The notes below the pieces were generated by a model. It was not told the origin of the DNA. It was given only the letters and a program-made list of their open reading frames with translations, and ran no database searches. Positions 43,757 through 53,129 of a DNA stretch of 64,000 bases are shown here, one piece after another. Each line of letters starts with the position of its first letter. Position 1 is the stretch's first letter. This stretch comes from a virus, in IMG/VR virus record IMGVR_UViG_3300032298_000424, positions 1 to 64,000 of that record, one strand, 5' to 3'. The translations under genes and the position numbers were made by a program.

Positions 43757-45010
43757 ATGGCAGCATTTGGAACTAAAGGCGGAAATAATAGAAATAGCGG
43801 TAGGGGTGGGTTTCATCCTGGAGCTATCAATGATACTTCTTTATCTGCACCATCTGGTTCATTGGGTACTTCTACAGTAAACGGGACTGGCGATACTATT
43901 GCTAATACTGGTTCTACGGCCGTTTCAGGTCAACGGCAAGTATTTGATCCGTGGCACAACGGTATTACATACTCTATCGTTTCTGGTTCTTTACCTCCTG
44001 GTTTTTCTTTAAACTCATCGACTGGTCAAATTACTGGTGCATATTCTGCATCTGGTGTTAACACTGATGGGTTGGTGTATAACTTTACTGTTCGAGCCAG
44101 TGATAACTCACCCGGTGCAAAGACAACATCTGATCGTTCATATAGTGTAACTCTTTCAGTGCCTTGGTTATATCGCCAAATCATTACAACGTTGTATATG
44201 GCTGGTGGATACAAAGATTCCAATCTTTGGTCAAACGTAAACAGATTCCCAAGATCTACTGAGACATGTACAAACTTAGGTGACGGTAAAATTGATAATT
44301 ACCACTATAAGTCTGGAATGTGTGATGATAATCGTGGACACATTTGGAATGGAAACTCCACTACTACATTTAACATGAGAACAGAATCTAAGGTAAATGG
44401 AGTGGGTGCACCAGGACATAATACAAGTAATACAGGCACTGTATTTGCACCAGATCGTAACAGATCGTGGACTACTGGTGAAGGTATAAGTAATGTGTTT
44501 AGGTTTACGGCAAGTACGAATTCATTTGCTAACATCGGTGGTGGTACTGGTGGTCATGCGTGTGGAATATCCGGCGAAAATAAAGGTATTTGGTGGGCAG
44601 GTCAAGGCACCAACTACACTGCAAAAATAGATTTTTCTACAGAATCACAAGCAACAGGTATCGTTGCTGGTGGTGCACACGGTCAACAAAAAGGTATGTC
44701 TGCAAAGACAGGCTTTGGTTATGGCGGTAACGAAGGTACGTATGCTGGTGGTTATAACTATAGAAAAACTAATATTACCAATGAATCATATAGTACTGTT
44801 GCAAAGATGTGGGGTAATTGCGGTGAAGAAAACTACGGTATGTCGCAAGATCGTGGTTATATGATTGGCCAATATGATGATTCAGGCGGCGTAGGTCAAA
44901 ATAATAGATGCGGTAGACACATCTATGCTACAGATGCAGGTGCACAATTAGGCACTACTGTACAAGGACATGATGGAGCTTCCTCTGGACATTGTTTCTG
45001 GAGAGATTAA
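43757..45010 (+). CDS. Tandem paralogous adhesin, 417 aa
   Basis: A shorter version of the previous protein. It lacks the 42236-42590-type N-terminal domain but keeps the Ig-like domain (TYSIVSGSLPPGFSLNSSTG) and the whole head (PWLYRQIITTLYMAGGYKDS, RFPRSTETCTNLGDGKID, GGAHGQQKGMSAK, ASSGHCFWRD). High similarity along the shared part indicates recent tandem duplication. Divergent loops (for example GNSTTTFNMRTESKV) may alter receptor specificity. Two-adhesin arrangements broaden host range in T4-like phages. Confidence 0.75.
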   Translation: MAAFGTKGGNNRNSGRGGFHPGAINDTSLSAPSGSLGTSTVNGTGDTIANTGSTAVSGQRQVFDPWHNGITYSIVSGSLPPGFSLNSSTGQITGAYSASGVNTDGLVYNFTVRASDNSPGAKTTSDRSYSVTLSVPWLYRQIITTLYMAGGYKDSNLWSNVNRFPRSTETCTNLGDGKIDNYHYKSGMCDDNRGHIWNGNSTTTFNMRTESKVNGVGAPGHNTSNTGTVFAPDRNRSWTTGEGISNVFRFTASTNSFANIGGGTGGHACGISGENKGIWWAGQGTNYTAKIDFSTESQATGIVAGGAHGQQKGMSAKTGFGYGGNEGTYAGGYNYRKTNITNESYSTVAKMWGNCGEENYGMSQDRGYMIGQYDDSGGVGQNNRCGRHIYATDAGAQLGTTVQGHDGASSGHCFWRD

Positions 45011-45016
45011 TAAATA
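45009..45016 (+). promoter_or_regulatory. NATAAATA-type late promoter element
   Basis: AATAAATA directly at the end of the adhesin gene and 36 nt before the ATG at 45053, the same spacing as the perfect TATAAATA at 34434 and 6997. It would drive the helical-protein and halogenase cassette. Confidence 0.4.
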
Positions 45017-45052
45017 GTATTAGCTAAATAATTTTTTTGTTAAAGGTAAAAA

Positions 45053-45967
45053 ATGACTGATATCGTAGAGTATGGAAAATACAAGTATGAAAATCACTTC
45101 CCTAAAAAGAAGATTTCAACTGATGTTTCTTTGATCCCTAAAAAATCCCAAGAATTAATAGAGTTTTCATATAACAACTATTGGAGTACTCCAAAGTTTA
45201 AGTTAAAGTGGTTTGTGGGTCAAGCCGAATATACCCCATTCCATATCATCCGTCAATATCTTCTTGAACTTCGTGCACGTGAAGACTCTTTAGAGTTACA
45301 AGAATATGAGTTGAAAAAGATCGAGATTGAATTAAAGATGGCAATCAGAGATCGCGATGAGGCAACTGATGAATTAGTTAGAGAAATGCTAGATTTAGAA
45401 GTAAATAAAAAAACTAATGGTGTTGCTTCAACTCGCACTAGAGTCAAAGATCTTTACATTGAACGGCAATTCTTCTTAGAACTAGTCGAAGAATTTTTAA
45501 ACGGTCCACACGGCAAAACCCCAGATGGTAGGCCATTGACCGCTGTGTTAGGCACCGAAGAAGAAGAGTTATACGAAAAACAATATTGGACAGTTCGTTT
45601 AGCACGTCAAGCAGCTATGGATTTGTGTGCTTATGGTCGTATCGGTTCTGGCAACTTAGATGCTATCATGCAACTTGGGGCCGAACAAAGAGAAGAAACT
45701 CTTGCTCTTGCGCATACAGTTAACTTAGCCGTAGAACAACAACAAACTACATTGCGTCAAGAGGCTGCGAAGTCTTTACAACTTACTAATGATGGCAAGA
45801 TGCAATATATTGGTTCATTGAATCCAGAACTTATTAATAATGCAATTAATGCAGACTTAGAACTTATGAAAGCTGCAAGTGCTAGATTAAATTTAGATAA
45901 TAAAAATTCAAATGAGCCTCCTCCTCCAACTTTGCCAAAAGAATTTAATGAAATATATAACCTTTGA
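45053..45967 (+). CDS. Coiled-coil protein near adhesins, 304 aa
   Basis: A mostly helical protein with long charged stretches (about 75-120, ELRAREDSLELQEYELKKIE; about 200-275 with EQREETLALAHTVNLAVEQQ) and a C-terminal acidic/proline end. No recognised enzymatic motif. A protein of this type sits between fibre and accessory genes in aquatic T4-like phages and may help fibre folding or attachment. It overlaps the next gene by 20 nt. Confidence 0.55.
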   Translation: MTDIVEYGKYKYENHFPKKKISTDVSLIPKKSQELIEFSYNNYWSTPKFKLKWFVGQAEYTPFHIIRQYLLELRAREDSLELQEYELKKIEIELKMAIRDRDEATDELVREMLDLEVNKKTNGVASTRTRVKDLYIERQFFLELVEEFLNGPHGKTPDGRPLTAVLGTEEEELYEKQYWTVRLARQAAMDLCAYGRIGSGNLDAIMQLGAEQREETLALAHTVNLAVEQQQTTLRQEAAKSLQLTNDGKMQYIGSLNPELINNAINADLELMKAASARLNLDNKNSNEPPPPTLPKEFNEIYNL

Positions 45968-46670
45968 AAAATCTGAGTATCACAAAAATCTATTAAATAA
46001 ACTAGAACACAAATCTATAGCTAGTTTTTGGATATATGATGTCTATCAGATAGAATGTGATATTAATGATTTACCTAAAGAATTGCAGGAAACGTTAGTT
46101 GAATTACCCGAAAGCGTAGCTAGATGTTCATGCTTTTCTCATATTAATTTAAATGAACGAAAAACCATGAATATAAAGGTGGAGCAACAGGCTTTTGAAT
46201 GGGTTAAACACACTTTTGATATACCTGCAAATAAGAAATTAAATCCTAGAGATAAATTTACATATACAATAACTGAAGAAGATGAAAAGAATTGTGTAGA
46301 ATTCATTAAGACTATCTTATTGCAGTATCTACAAAAACATTATTGCTTACTATCAGATGGTAATAAACTAAGATATAATAAAAAAATTAATAAGTTAACA
46401 GAAGCTATTCTAGACTGTAAAACTAATCACGAGTGCCACGTTATAATGCACAATCATTATAATCACCCTCTTTTGGTGGTGGAAAATAAACTTGGAAGAT
46501 CTCTGCCTGGTGCAAAATGGAACTTATCACGTGATCATGGTTCAAGAAATCCAGTACGAGAAGAAGAAATCACTGAAGAAGCTTTAGATCCTGGACCTAC
46601 TATACATACTATAAGCTCTGATGTATTTACATTGAAATGGGAAATAGGTGAGCCAGTAAGAATAGAGTAA
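45948..46670 (+). CDS. Unknown protein, 240 aa
   Basis: I take ATG 45948 (MKYITFEKSEYHKN). An ATG at 45912 would add 12 residues from the neighbouring gene's frame. The soluble, charged product has a central region ECHVIMHNHYNHPLLVVENK with several His and a C-terminal GSRNPVREEEITEEALDPGP. No assigned family. The overlap with the coiled-coil gene suggests cotranscription. Confidence 0.5.
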   Translation: MKYITFEKSEYHKNLLNKLEHKSIASFWIYDVYQIECDINDLPKELQETLVELPESVARCSCFSHINLNERKTMNIKVEQQAFEWVKHTFDIPANKKLNPRDKFTYTITEEDEKNCVEFIKTILLQYLQKHYCLLSDGNKLRYNKKINKLTEAILDCKTNHECHVIMHNHYNHPLLVVENKLGRSLPGAKWNLSRDHGSRNPVREEEITEEALDPGPTIHTISSDVFTLKWEIGEPVRIE

Positions 46671-46685
46671 TATAATAACTATAGG

Positions 46686-48368
46686 ATGAATAAGGTGACT
46701 CCGAAAAAAATATTTAGTATTCCAATCAATCCTAAACTTTCACAAGAAGAGTTTACGGCATTTTATCATTGGCTTTCAGAATACAAAGACTGGATTGCTG
46801 ATGTGTACTTTACATCTAGAATAAACCCGTTCAATCAAGATGCAATGGGCGACGTCATCATGTTTAATCAAGATAAGGTTAACCTTATCGAGACAGCATT
46901 AAACATTCAAAAATATCTTGGAATTAAAGCATCTGCAACCTTTAATAATATCCAAGTAGCTCCAACGCAAACAAATTTAGATACTTTTATTGTCAACTTT
47001 AAACCGTTGTACGATGCAGGTATTCGTGTAGCAACTATTCCTCATACACATTGGATGGCCACTGGTCAAATTAAAGCTGCATTCCCAGAGTTATTTGTTA
47101 AAAATACCATACTAAGAAACGTAAGAAGACCTGCTGAAGTAGTAGCACTAGCCAAAGAAGGGTTTGATTATATTAACTTAGATCGTGATCTAATGCGCGA
47201 TAGAGATGCTTTAGTTAGACTACAAGAAGCTAAGAAGTGGATTAAAGTAAACTTAGGTAAAGACATTCAATATAGTCTATTGGCTAATGAAGGTTGCTTA
47301 GGTGAGTGCCATATGATGGATGAACACTTTGAATATAATAATACTCGTGGAGAAAAAGATCCATCTTACTTTAATTCTCCAATAAGTCGTGTAAGTTGCC
47401 CAAAATGGGACGTTGAAGATCCAGCAGTTTATTTAAAGACCGCGAACTTTGCTCCGTGGAAAGCAGATTGGGATGAATACTTAGATTTGGGTATTGATGT
47501 GTTTAAGATGCATGGAAGAGAAAGCATTGCCAGGTTGGGTGAGACCATGCGTAAAGTAGAAAGATACGTAGCAAATGAAGAAATATTAGATGATAATTTT
47601 GAAGACTTTATTAATAAGGCTCAACTTACTGGTAAACCTATTAATATTTGGCGCGATAAGATTAAAAATTGCAAATTTGATTGTTGGGAATGTCAATACT
47701 GCGATAAGATTGAAGAGAAAAAAGACGAGTATGATTATACGTCTCTAACTAAACACGTCGTAGATTCTATTGCAAAGAGTGGTATTCCAAAGGTTAACAT
47801 TAATATCAGTGGCTTAACTAGTTCGCGCGTTCAAACATTATTAAATGTACTAGCTTCCAAGTGCGGTTCCTATCTAGAAGTTGGATCTTATTTGGGTGCA
47901 ACTGCGGCCGCAGTACTATATAAGAACCCCATTAAAGCATATTTTATTGATAGATGGGAACAACAAATTCAACCCGCCAATGATAACTTTCAAACTGAAG
48001 CTAATGATTACGACACCTTTCTTTTAAATATTACCCCGTATGTAGATAAATCTGATGTAAAGATCTTTAGAGAAGACATGCTGAATGTTAACTTGAATGA
48101 AATAGATTCTAAAGTTGATATGTTCATGTATGATGGTCCGCATGATGCTAAATCTACGAGTGATGCAATTAAATACTATTGGCCAGTCTTAGCTAATGAA
48201 GCTATCTTAATTTTTGATGATGCAAATTGGGAGACAGTTATTCAAGGAGTTAGAGATGGATTGAATGAAGTAGATGCTAAAGTAATCTATGAAAAGATGA
48301 TATTGAATTCTGAAGAGAATCCACGAGAATGGTGGAATGGATTATATATTTTGGTGATTAAAAAATGA
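46686..48368 (+). CDS. U32-like Fe-S domain fused to a class I methyltransferase, 560 aa
   Basis: The N-terminal half (1-345) is a TIM-barrel-like protein with the U32-family look: INPFNQDAMGDVIMF (about 46-60), ANEGCLGECHMMDEHF (C204, C208), SRVSCPKWD (C238), and NCKFDCWECQYCD (C329, C333, C336, C339). The cysteines could hold a 4Fe-4S cluster, as in UbiU/V- and RlhA-type U32 proteins. The C-terminal part (about 395-560) is a SAM methyltransferase (YLEVGSYLGATAA at about 396-408, DMFMYDGPHD, ILIFDDANWETVIQG). Fusion of these activities is unusual. It precedes the halogenase by a 4-nt overlap, so a joint pathway is likely. Confidence 0.72.
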   Translation: MNKVTPKKIFSIPINPKLSQEEFTAFYHWLSEYKDWIADVYFTSRINPFNQDAMGDVIMFNQDKVNLIETALNIQKYLGIKASATFNNIQVAPTQTNLDTFIVNFKPLYDAGIRVATIPHTHWMATGQIKAAFPELFVKNTILRNVRRPAEVVALAKEGFDYINLDRDLMRDRDALVRLQEAKKWIKVNLGKDIQYSLLANEGCLGECHMMDEHFEYNNTRGEKDPSYFNSPISRVSCPKWDVEDPAVYLKTANFAPWKADWDEYLDLGIDVFKMHGRESIARLGETMRKVERYVANEEILDDNFEDFINKAQLTGKPINIWRDKIKNCKFDCWECQYCDKIEEKKDEYDYTSLTKHVVDSIAKSGIPKVNINISGLTSSRVQTLLNVLASKCGSYLEVGSYLGATAAAVLYKNPIKAYFIDRWEQQIQPANDNFQTEANDYDTFLLNITPYVDKSDVKIFREDMLNVNLNEIDSKVDMFMYDGPHDAKSTSDAIKYYWPVLANEAILIFDDANWETVIQGVRDGLNEVDAKVIYEKMILNSEENPREWWNGLYILVIKK

Positions 48369-49894
48369 TTAAGAAGATAAAAAATATTGTTATATTTGGT
48401 GGAGGAACAAGCGGTTGGTTAACAGCAGCTTATATGACAAACCGTTTAAACTTTCCATGTAATATCACATTGATAGAAAGTAAATCACTTGGACCTATTG
48501 GAGTTGGTGAAGGTACACAACCATTTACTTCTAGATTTTTACATGATGCGGGTTTAGAACCAAAGCAGTGGATGAAACCAGCGCAAGCTGCATTTAAATA
48601 CGGCGTATTATTATCTGGTTGGAATAAAGAACCATACTTTGTAGATAATGATTTCGTTGAAAACCATATCATGGGTCCAAACTTATATGCACACGACTAT
48701 TTTATTCATAAAACAAATGAAGAGTGGGTAAAATGGCAACCGGCTTATAGATTAGCTATGGCAAATAAAAGCCCTAAGCTTGGTGGTTATGATCATTCCA
48801 TGTCTCTTCGAGACTTTAAAGACTGGGGTGCGGTGCACTTTTCAGCATTTGATATATTAGATACTATCCACGATTTAATTAAAGATCGAATTACATATTT
48901 CGACACTAAGATTACAGAGATAAAATCTAATGATGAAGGTATCGAATACTTATTAGATGAACAAGGTAGAAAACATACAGCCGATCTTTTTATTGACTGC
49001 ACGGGCTTTGAAGCCAAGTTAATCAATAAAGAATTAAAAGTGCCTTTTATTGATATCTCTAGTATTCTTCCATGCGATAGTGCAGTTGCTATGCCTACAC
49101 AATTTAAAAATCCGCAAGAAGAATGCCATCCATATACTAAAGCAACCACTATGACGGCTGGTTGGAGATGGACAATCCCAACATTCAAACAGATTGGCAA
49201 TGGTTATGTGTATTCATCTAAACATATTTCAGCTGAAGATGCTGAAAAAGAACTAAGAGATTCTATCGGCGAATATGATGCTAAAGCTCGTCATTTAAAA
49301 ATGAGATGCGGAGCTTCTGAGAAGGTAGCACATAAGAATGTTATTGCAGTTGGATTATCTGCTGGGTTTGTAGAGCCTTTAGAAGCAACTGGTATTACAT
49401 TCACTACTAAGATCGTTGAAGCATTAACAAACGGATTAAATCATCATAGCGGTATTTGGAATGATAACTTAATGAATGCTTTTAATGCAGCATATATTAA
49501 TATGGTAGTTGAAATCATTGCGTTTGTTTGGGCTCACTATCATTATAGTGACAGAGATGATACTCCTTTCTGGCAAGAAATCAGAAACCAAAAAATAGAA
49601 GATGCGCCGCAGTATATCCAAGAAATGTTTAGTCACTTCTATCCTACACTACATCGTAGATTTTATATAGACGATAAGACCTCTGGTTTCCATAGTGGTC
49701 ATTGGTTTAGTATGTTACATGCCAATAGAGTGTATGATAACATTGAAAAACCTAAACTATCAGAAGAAGAGATGAAGTATGCTGAATACTATATTAAGTC
49801 AAAAACTGATGAGATAGATAATGCTATAGAATATTTCCCAAATCATTATGAATTTTTGAAGGATTGGTATGAGAGAACCAGTAACGCTATTTAG
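48365..49894 (+). CDS. Flavin-dependent (tryptophan-type) halogenase
   Basis: A 509-aa protein with the FAD-binding GGGTSG (12-17), the halogenase signature WRWTIP (about 265-270), the catalytic lysine in QAAFKYG (K78, the PrnA K79 equivalent), and an Glu in GFVEPLEATGI (E337, the PrnA E346 equivalent). All residues expected of an active flavin-dependent halogenase are present. A viral homologue, VirX1 of cyanophage Syn10, has been shown to halogenate (iodinate) small aromatics. It is followed by two oxygenase-like genes in one operon. Confidence 0.9.
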   Translation: MIKKIKNIVIFGGGTSGWLTAAYMTNRLNFPCNITLIESKSLGPIGVGEGTQPFTSRFLHDAGLEPKQWMKPAQAAFKYGVLLSGWNKEPYFVDNDFVENHIMGPNLYAHDYFIHKTNEEWVKWQPAYRLAMANKSPKLGGYDHSMSLRDFKDWGAVHFSAFDILDTIHDLIKDRITYFDTKITEIKSNDEGIEYLLDEQGRKHTADLFIDCTGFEAKLINKELKVPFIDISSILPCDSAVAMPTQFKNPQEECHPYTKATTMTAGWRWTIPTFKQIGNGYVYSSKHISAEDAEKELRDSIGEYDAKARHLKMRCGASEKVAHKNVIAVGLSAGFVEPLEATGITFTTKIVEALTNGLNHHSGIWNDNLMNAFNAAYINMVVEIIAFVWAHYHYSDRDDTPFWQEIRNQKIEDAPQYIQEMFSHFYPTLHRRFYIDDKTSGFHSGHWFSMLHANRVYDNIEKPKLSEEEMKYAEYYIKSKTDEIDNAIEYFPNHYEFLKDWYERTSNAI

Positions 49895-50477
49895 AGCTGA
49901 CTTATTTAGTTATGCAAACATAGGTACACCAGAGCAGAGGCAAGAGTTAATCGACAGATTGTTAGCTCTTAAAGCTTCTGGTGCTAAAGATATTAACGAA
50001 TTGACTAATAACGAAGGTTGTTGGAGATATTCTTTTCCAGTAACAGATTGTGAATGGTTAAATAACGCATTAAGCGTTATAATGAATGACGCATTTACAT
50101 ATTATGCAAATCAACCCGGCAGCAGAATCAGAATACCAACTGAAGAAAACAAAATAAAACTCGGGAGTTGGTGCAATATTAATGAGAAATATGCTAGGAA
50201 CGTTTATCATGCACACAAAGGTTCTATATTCTCATGTGTATATTATTTACAGGCCACAGACACTGGTAGATTAATCCTTACCAATCCTGCTAATGTTTTA
50301 AATGATTGTAGTGATTTTGCTCCGTACACTAGAGACTTTTTCTTTCTCCCCAAAGATGGTGATTTAATCCTTTGGCCTTCATGGATTCCGCATGAAGTAG
50401 AACCCAATATGTCAGATAGACAACGAATTAATATAGTATTTGATATTGATGTGCCTTTCATATATGAACCAAAGTGA
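49869..50477 (+). CDS. 2OG-Fe(II) oxygenase-like protein, 202 aa
   Basis: The family signature of TIGR02466-type putative 2OG-Fe(II) oxygenases: LGSWCNINEKYARNVYHAHK, FSCVYYLQATDTGRLILTNP, FFFLPKDGDLILWPSWIPHE, VEPN and RINIVFD. H in YHAHKGS and IPHEVEP are probable iron ligands, and the Arg in RINIVFD probably binds 2-oxoglutarate. It overlaps the halogenase by 26 nt and the next gene by 14 nt. Likely hydroxylates a product or protein of the same cassette; substrate unknown. Confidence 0.72.
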   Translation: MREPVTLFRADLFSYANIGTPEQRQELIDRLLALKASGAKDINELTNNEGCWRYSFPVTDCEWLNNALSVIMNDAFTYYANQPGSRIRIPTEENKIKLGSWCNINEKYARNVYHAHKGSIFSCVYYLQATDTGRLILTNPANVLNDCSDFAPYTRDFFFLPKDGDLILWPSWIPHEVEPNMSDRQRINIVFDIDVPFIYEPK

Positions 50478-50958
50478 GATATTATTTCCTGTTGAAATAT
50501 TTTTTGGAAAAATAACATTAGATGATCGTATAATATACGATTTTAAAAAATGGTTAGAGATCCAAAAGCTATTAGAAGACGATATCAGCGCTATAAGCAC
50601 AACAATGAATGGCTGGCAGTATGCATTCAAACAACACGATATTCAACCAGAATGGCATAAAAATATAGTATCACAAATTGATACTGACTTCTATATAAAA
50701 GAAAAAAGTAGTTGGGTGGTTGACTATGATGTCGGTGGATATCAAGATCCGCATATTCATAAAAGTAGTAAAGGCACTACTATAATTAATATTGTTGGCA
50801 GCGGGGATTTATTATTATATGATACTCGACCAACTGGTGGATTTGAAGTAAAGACTTTAAATCCTGGGGATTGGATATATATTCCAGGTTGGTTGATGCA
50901 CGCTAGTCAACCATGTAAAGAAAAACGAAGCATATTAGTGATTGATTATAAAAAATGA
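50464..50958 (+). CDS. Second 2OG-Fe(II)-oxygenase/cupin-like protein, 164 aa
   Basis: ATG 50464 (an alternative ATG at 50449). Motifs: SSWVVDYDVGGYQDPHIHKS, INIVGSGDLLLYDTR, and LNPGDWIYIPGWLMHASQPC, then KRSILVIDY. The H.H...G.G.L.L pattern plus PGW.MHAS suggests a double-stranded beta-helix Fe(II) enzyme. It is separate from the upstream oxygenase despite similar order. The final KRSIL contains a basic residue typical of cosubstrate binding. Overlaps both neighbours. Confidence 0.6.
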   Translation: MNQSEILFPVEIFFGKITLDDRIIYDFKKWLEIQKLLEDDISAISTTMNGWQYAFKQHDIQPEWHKNIVSQIDTDFYIKEKSSWVVDYDVGGYQDPHIHKSSKGTTIINIVGSGDLLLYDTRPTGGFEVKTLNPGDWIYIPGWLMHASQPCKEKRSILVIDYKK

Positions 50959-51728
50959 AAATTGAGTTTTTTTCTAGTATTGAAGGTGTTGCAGAATCTA
51001 CTCCTATTTTAGAAGCTAAAGATTTCCAACAAGCTTGGTTTTCGCAATCGCGTGAAGACTATATTAAACGTCTAAATGAAGTTAATGGCACAACTATATC
51101 ACATGCATACAGGTGTCCAGGTATATTCGATCTATATAAAAATGGATTCTTCGTAACTGCTTGGTGTGATATAATAATTGAAACCAATGGAGATCCAAAT
51201 TATTATAAGTGGACTCTACCTAATATCACCTTAGCTGAGATGATGGATAAAGCAGAAGATGCTCCTATCGTACAAGATCATTCTTTCGACGGAGTAGCTA
51301 AGCACATACCTATTCCCCCAAACACATTAAGATCTATCATAAAAATTAATACGCCTTGGCACATAGTTGCTCCTAAAGGTATTAAATTTATGATGCTTCC
51401 AGTACCATATTCTGACGACTTTACGTTTACGCAGTCTACGGGAATATTAGATCCTTCTATATCAGATGCAATTAATTTACAACTTTATTGGCATAAATTA
51501 AATGGTTCACACATGATAAAAGCTGGTACACCATTAGCATATATGATACCATTGACAGAGAATAAATATAAGTTTATCTGTAGAGATAAAAATGTTTATG
51601 ATGATTTGTGGTTGAGAAAGAAGAAGTTTTTACAGAATTTTACGTTTACGCATAAGCGCTCTCAAATGAAAGAAAGTTATGTGAAGCATAATGAATCGAA
51701 GTGCCCCTTTCATAGGTGGTTTAAATAA
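50955..51728 (+). CDS. Unknown conserved protein, 257 aa (DUF6065-like)
   Basis: A 257-aa soluble protein containing INTPWHIVAPKGIKFMMLPV and PYSDDFTFTQSTGILDPS, and IKAGTPLAYMIPLTENKYKF. The TPWHI..PKG...M.LP and G.I.AG.PLA..IP pattern resembles DUF6065-type proteins of unknown function. The C-terminus is Lys/Arg-rich and ends SKCPFHRWFK. Cotranscribed with the oxygenases (4-nt overlap) and the membrane protein that follows. Confidence 0.5.
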   Translation: MKIEFFSSIEGVAESTPILEAKDFQQAWFSQSREDYIKRLNEVNGTTISHAYRCPGIFDLYKNGFFVTAWCDIIIETNGDPNYYKWTLPNITLAEMMDKAEDAPIVQDHSFDGVAKHIPIPPNTLRSIIKINTPWHIVAPKGIKFMMLPVPYSDDFTFTQSTGILDPSISDAINLQLYWHKLNGSHMIKAGTPLAYMIPLTENKYKFICRDKNVYDDLWLRKKKFLQNFTFTHKRSQMKESYVKHNESKCPFHRWFK

Positions 51729-52078
51729 TGACAATTTATCAAACATTAATCGCATGTTTTATAACGTGCGTTTTACTTTTTATAGTTTATAGACACACTG
51801 GGTTTATAGCTATAAAAGACTGCTATGCGATGTGGTTCACTAGAAAGTATTGGACCAATTATAACATAGTAGAGGCTCTTAGTTGGGCCACAAAGGCGAT
51901 CATCATCGTCCCAGGTTTAATCTTTGGGATTCAAATTTGGTGGTTATATTTCTTAACGTTATTGACAAGTCTTACATTGATTTGGGCAAGCAATAAGAAA
52001 CTATTACCTACCTTAGTTGCATTCAATAGTCTTTGGACTTGGATTAGCGTGATGGTCATTGTTAAAAACTTAGTTTAA
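51728..52078 (+). CDS. Small membrane protein, 116 aa
   Basis: Three or four hydrophobic segments (about 3-21, TLIACFITCVLLFIVYRHTG; 53-70, IIIVPGLIFGIQIWWLYF; 72-83; 90-112). TAATG-type overlap with the previous gene. No family recognised. It is followed by a permease-like gene, so it may be a subunit or partner of that membrane protein. Confidence 0.55.
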   Translation: MTIYQTLIACFITCVLLFIVYRHTGFIAIKDCYAMWFTRKYWTNYNIVEALSWATKAIIIVPGLIFGIQIWWLYFLTLLTSLTLIWASNKKLLPTLVAFNSLWTWISVMVIVKNLV

Positions 52079-52088
52079 GAGGTGAATT

Positions 52089-53129
52089 ATGGACTTCGTC
52101 CTAAATGTTCTATTAAAGAACATATCATACCTCTGGATGATATTCTTCATCATGATCACTGCTGGACTAGCAAAAGAGCATCAACTCTTCGCCCCAGCTT
52201 TCGCATATGTAAGAAACACATTCAGAAGTAATAAGTTTGTTGTTGTACTCTTGAGCGCGATTGGTGGTATATTACCAATTGAAGGTAGAGTTACTGTGTC
52301 TGCAGGTTTGCTTGATACAGTAGCACCTAAAGATGGACCTGGCCGACAAAAATTAGGCATCGTTGATTATCTAGCGACGCATCACTATTATTTGTGGTCT
52401 CCGATAGAAAAGACAGTTATCTTGCCTATCGCAGCATTTGGTTTATCTTATACAGCATGGTTAGGCCTTATCGCGCCTCTATTGGTTGTTAGTTTGGCAT
52501 TCATTACTTGGTATATTTGGTATCAAGTACACGAAGATCAAATTGCAATCGCCCCAGGAAATTTTAAATTATCAGCCGTCTTACGCAATGTTATTCCTAT
52601 GTTTATAGCCATTGGCCTTTACATTTATAACTCTGAATGGATGATTGGTTGTTTTGGTTTCTTGACTTTATATTATATGTTAATTACCCAAGAATGGAAC
52701 TTTAAGAAGTTATTAAATTATATTCGATGGGACGTGTTATTAGTAGTTGGCGCAGTTATCATATTAGGTAACTATATGAAATCTCATGGCGGCGATTTTG
52801 AAGCACTAATAAAAGGAAGTGGATTAGATCCTACAACTTTTGTTGGTATGCTGATGATTAGCGCTATTGGTTTTATAGCCAGTTTTTTAATGGGTAGTAG
52901 TGGCAAGTTTGTAGCAATAGCTGTATTAATGGCTCAAGTTTTTGGAATTGAGTATTTCTTATGGTTCTTTGCAGTAGACTTTGCAGCATACCTATTAAGT
53001 CCAACTCATAAATGCGTAATGGTAGGTCATAAGTATTTTGATACACCATTAACAACATATTATAAAGCATTAGGCACATGGGGTGGTTTACTTTTAGTAA
53101 CTGCTGGAGTAATCACGTTCGTGTTATAA
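52089..53129 (+). CDS. DUF401/GntP-like multi-TM permease, 346 aa
   Basis: About ten transmembrane segments with a motif around residue 57-70 (SAIGGILPIEGRVTVSAGLL) typical of the DUF401/ion-transporter-type family, in which (G)G..P.G/E.R...S is conserved. The GSSGKFVAIAVLMAQVFG segment appears late. No ATPase, so a secondary transporter. As a phage auxiliary gene it might import or export a substrate or product of the halogenase cassette, but that is an inference from position. RBS AGAGGTGA. Confidence 0.65.
   Translation: MDFVLNVLLKNISYLWMIFFIMITAGLAKEHQLFAPAFAYVRNTFRSNKFVVVLLSAIGGILPIEGRVTVSAGLLDTVAPKDGPGRQKLGIVDYLATHHYYLWSPIEKTVILPIAAFGLSYTAWLGLIAPLLVVSLAFITWYIWYQVHEDQIAIAPGNFKLSAVLRNVIPMFIAIGLYIYNSEWMIGCFGFLTLYYMLITQEWNFKKLLNYIRWDVLLVVGAVIILGNYMKSHGGDFEALIKGSGLDPTTFVGMLMISAIGFIASFLMGSSGKFVAIAVLMAQVFGIEYFLWFFAVDFAAYLLSPTHKCVMVGHKYFDTPLTTYYKALGTWGGLLLVTAGVITFVL

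Noticed and set aside
42116-45010. Diversity-generating retroelement target in the adhesin pair
   Set aside because: I saw no reverse transcriptase gene or template repeat in the window; the divergence looks like ordinary paralogue drift.
51561-51568. AATAAATA inside the DUF6065-like gene
   Set aside because: In-gene, with no spacing relation to the downstream gene; likely chance. CATAAATA at 24050-24057 was rejected for the same reason.
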